From positions 107,592 to 171,591 of the forward strand of contig CAJTVQ010000001.1 of the NCBI GenBank assembly GCA_910579935.1: a DNA stretch of 64,000 nucleotides, given 5' to 3'. This DNA comes from an uncultured Lachnospiraceae bacterium. Its GTDB lineage: Bacteria; Bacillota; Clostridia; Lachnospirales; Lachnospiraceae. Both the position numbers and the translations under genes were made by a program. The notes under the pieces were generated by a model. That model was not told where the DNA came from. It did not search any database and saw nothing but the letters and a program-made list of their open reading frames with translations. Within the stretch, counting starts at the first letter, position 1. Every line of letters begins with the position of its first letter. Of this stretch, positions 62,832 through 64,000 are shown piece after piece.

Positions 62832-63959
62832 TTAGTGGCTACATACGGCCTGCATCTCTTTCTGCACATCCTCAAAATCAATATGAGTGTATACATTCAG
62901 TGTAATCCCTACATTACTATGCCCCATGATCTTTTGTAAAATCTTCGGATTCATTCCTGCCTTTGCCATGTTGGAACAAAATGTATGTCTGCACACATGG
63001 GGCGTAATATACGGCATCGGGACACTGTTCATTTTATTATATTTCTCCCTGATTTCCTGGAAACAGTTTTCCCAATGAAGTGCAATCATCGGCATATCGT
63101 TTTTATCCAGATACAGGAAACCTGATTTCCCGTCCACAATCGGTTCCTCTTCGGGATGGGAACGGTTCTTAAGTATCCCTGCAAAACACGCCTTCACCTC
63201 ATCGGTCATCGGCACAAGCCTTGTCCCATATTCCGTTTTCGGAGTCGAAATGGTATATTTCCCATTTCGCCCCTTTAGTAACTGATGATCTACATTGATA
63301 ATACCATTCTCCAAATCAATATCGGAAACAGTCAGCCCTGCAAATTCCGATATTCTGAGCCCCGTATGGAACAAAATATAAACAGCATCATAATACGCAC
63401 AAAAACAGTCATCCTCTTTGATAAAATCAAGAAACAGTCTTTCCTGTTCCTTTGTCAGTGCTTTTCTTGCAACCGAATCATTTACTACCACTGTTGTAAG
63501 CTGGAAGTTAAACGGATTCTTACGAAGCAGGTCATCGTCTACCGCCATTTGGAATGCAGGTTTTACGACATCCCGTATTAACTGAATCGAACTGTACCCG
63601 CGCCCATCCTTTTGCAGCTTAATCAGCCATATCTTGGCATCGGAAAGTCTTACTTTATCAATCCTTCTCCGCCCGAATTCCTCTTTCTTCAGAATATTAA
63701 CCACATATCTGTAACTGGATTGGGTACTCTCCCTGACCCCTGCTTTCAGTGAAACATATTTCTCCACAAGCTGTGCAACTGTCGTATCGTCACCCGATGG
63801 AATAATGCCATCGTTCAGATCTCTCTGAACCATTTTTATCTTATCCCTGAGCGGCACTTCGTTTTTTACTCCGCGCGGAGCGGTGTCTGTCTTTACCAAT
63901 TTCCAGCTATACAGATATTTTGTCTTTCCAGCATTGTCAATATACTTATCCTGAATTAT
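62832..63959 (-). CDS. Tn916-type tyrosine recombinase/integrase, 5' end disrupted
   Basis: A tyrosine recombinase of the conjugative-transposon type. Visible are part of an AP2-like arm-binding domain (KYIDNAGKTKYLYSWKLVKTD) and the core-binding SAM-like domain. The catalytic residues are Arg in HTGLRISEFAGLTV, His-x-x-Arg in PHVCRHTFCSNMAKAGM, His in IMGHSNVGITLNVYTH and Tyr within that segment. The frame is closed by a TGA at 63962-63960, before the usual start of the N-terminal domain. Either the gene is mutated or it starts at an internal codon such as the TTG at 63899. The element it belongs to should extend to the right. Confidence 0.75.
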   Translation of the reverse strand: MIQDKYIDNAGKTKYLYSWKLVKTDTAPRGVKNEVPLRDKIKMVQRDLNDGIIPSGDDTTVAQLVEKYVSLKAGVRESTQSSYRYVVNILKKEEFGRRRIDKVRLSDAKIWLIKLQKDGRGYSSIQLIRDVVKPAFQMAVDDDLLRKNPFNFQLTTVVVNDSVARKALTKEQERLFLDFIKEDDCFCAYYDAVYILFHTGLRISEFAGLTVSDIDLENGIINVDHQLLKGRNGKYTISTPKTEYGTRLVPMTDEVKACFAGILKNRSHPEEEPIVDGKSGFLYLDKNDMPMIALHWENCFQEIREKYNKMNSVPMPYITPHVCRHTFCSNMAKAGMNPKILQKIMGHSNVGITLNVYTHIDFEDVQKEMQAVCSH

Positions 63960-64000
63960 TCACGGCGGTATAATCTCGCATAAAATTCGCCGCAGTTATC

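Overview
The window reads as a chromosomal segment of an anaerobic, spore-forming Firmicute, most likely a Lachnospiraceae-type Clostridium. Sporulation genes (cotJABC, spoIVA, a gerA-family germination gene), oxygen-free metabolism (a monomeric [FeFe]-hydrogenase-like protein, NrdD/NrdG), a tyrosine T-box and LytTR two-component genes support this. No tRNA, rRNA or CRISPR array was seen.

Layout. 1-9.6 kb: a UvrD-type helicase running off the left edge, gltX, the hydrogenase-like protein, a ferritin-like protein, a membrane metalloprotease-like protein, a TPR protein and feoAB behind a Fur-box-like site. 9.7-14.1 kb: the cotJABC spore coat operon, in which cotJC is cut in two by a 3,242-bp element carrying a large serine recombinase, a small ORF in front of it, a divergent LytTR response regulator and a broken HAM1-type gene. 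14.1-20.2 kb: an anti-sigma-like gene with a 5'-truncated sigma gene, degV, gerKA, an AAA-ATPase/PD-(D/E)XK gene and a decayed second gerKA copy. 20.2-27.6 kb: an AT-rich glycan island (cytidylyltransferase, a 718-aa fusion protein, two GlfT2-like glycosyltransferases, an XRE regulator). 27.6-32.4 kb: dut, nrdG, nrdD behind paired NrdR boxes, and an aminotransferase. 32.7-39.7 kb: LexA-controlled Y-family polymerase with YolD, a WYL regulator, a HAD phosphatase, rnhA, a membrane-anchored MutS-like protein and an MBL-fold protein. 39.8-44 kb: a nucleoside salvage operon (pnp, cdd, deaminase, NCS2 permease). 44.1-49.5 kb: a LytTR sensor/regulator pair, spoIVA and a secreted repeat protein with a frameshift. 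49.5-62.6 kb: tyrS with its T-box, MoxR/VWA pair, gpsA-plsY-der-DUF512, prs and an OmpR-type two-component system. 62.8 kb to the end: a Tn916-type integrase whose element continues to the right.

The main discovery is the cotJC-intervening element. Joining the two cotJC halves at a shared 8-bp core (GCAGCAGA) restores a 200-residue CotJC in frame. Joining the two element ends gives a 46-bp dyad, TTGTTCTTA-N7-GCAGCA-GA-TGCTGC-N7-TAAGAACAA, as expected of the attP of a large serine integrase. This is the logic of the skin element in sigK, but in a very small non-phage element in a coat gene. The element also carries its own LytTR regulator, with 21-bp-spaced direct repeats lying over the predicted recombinase promoter.
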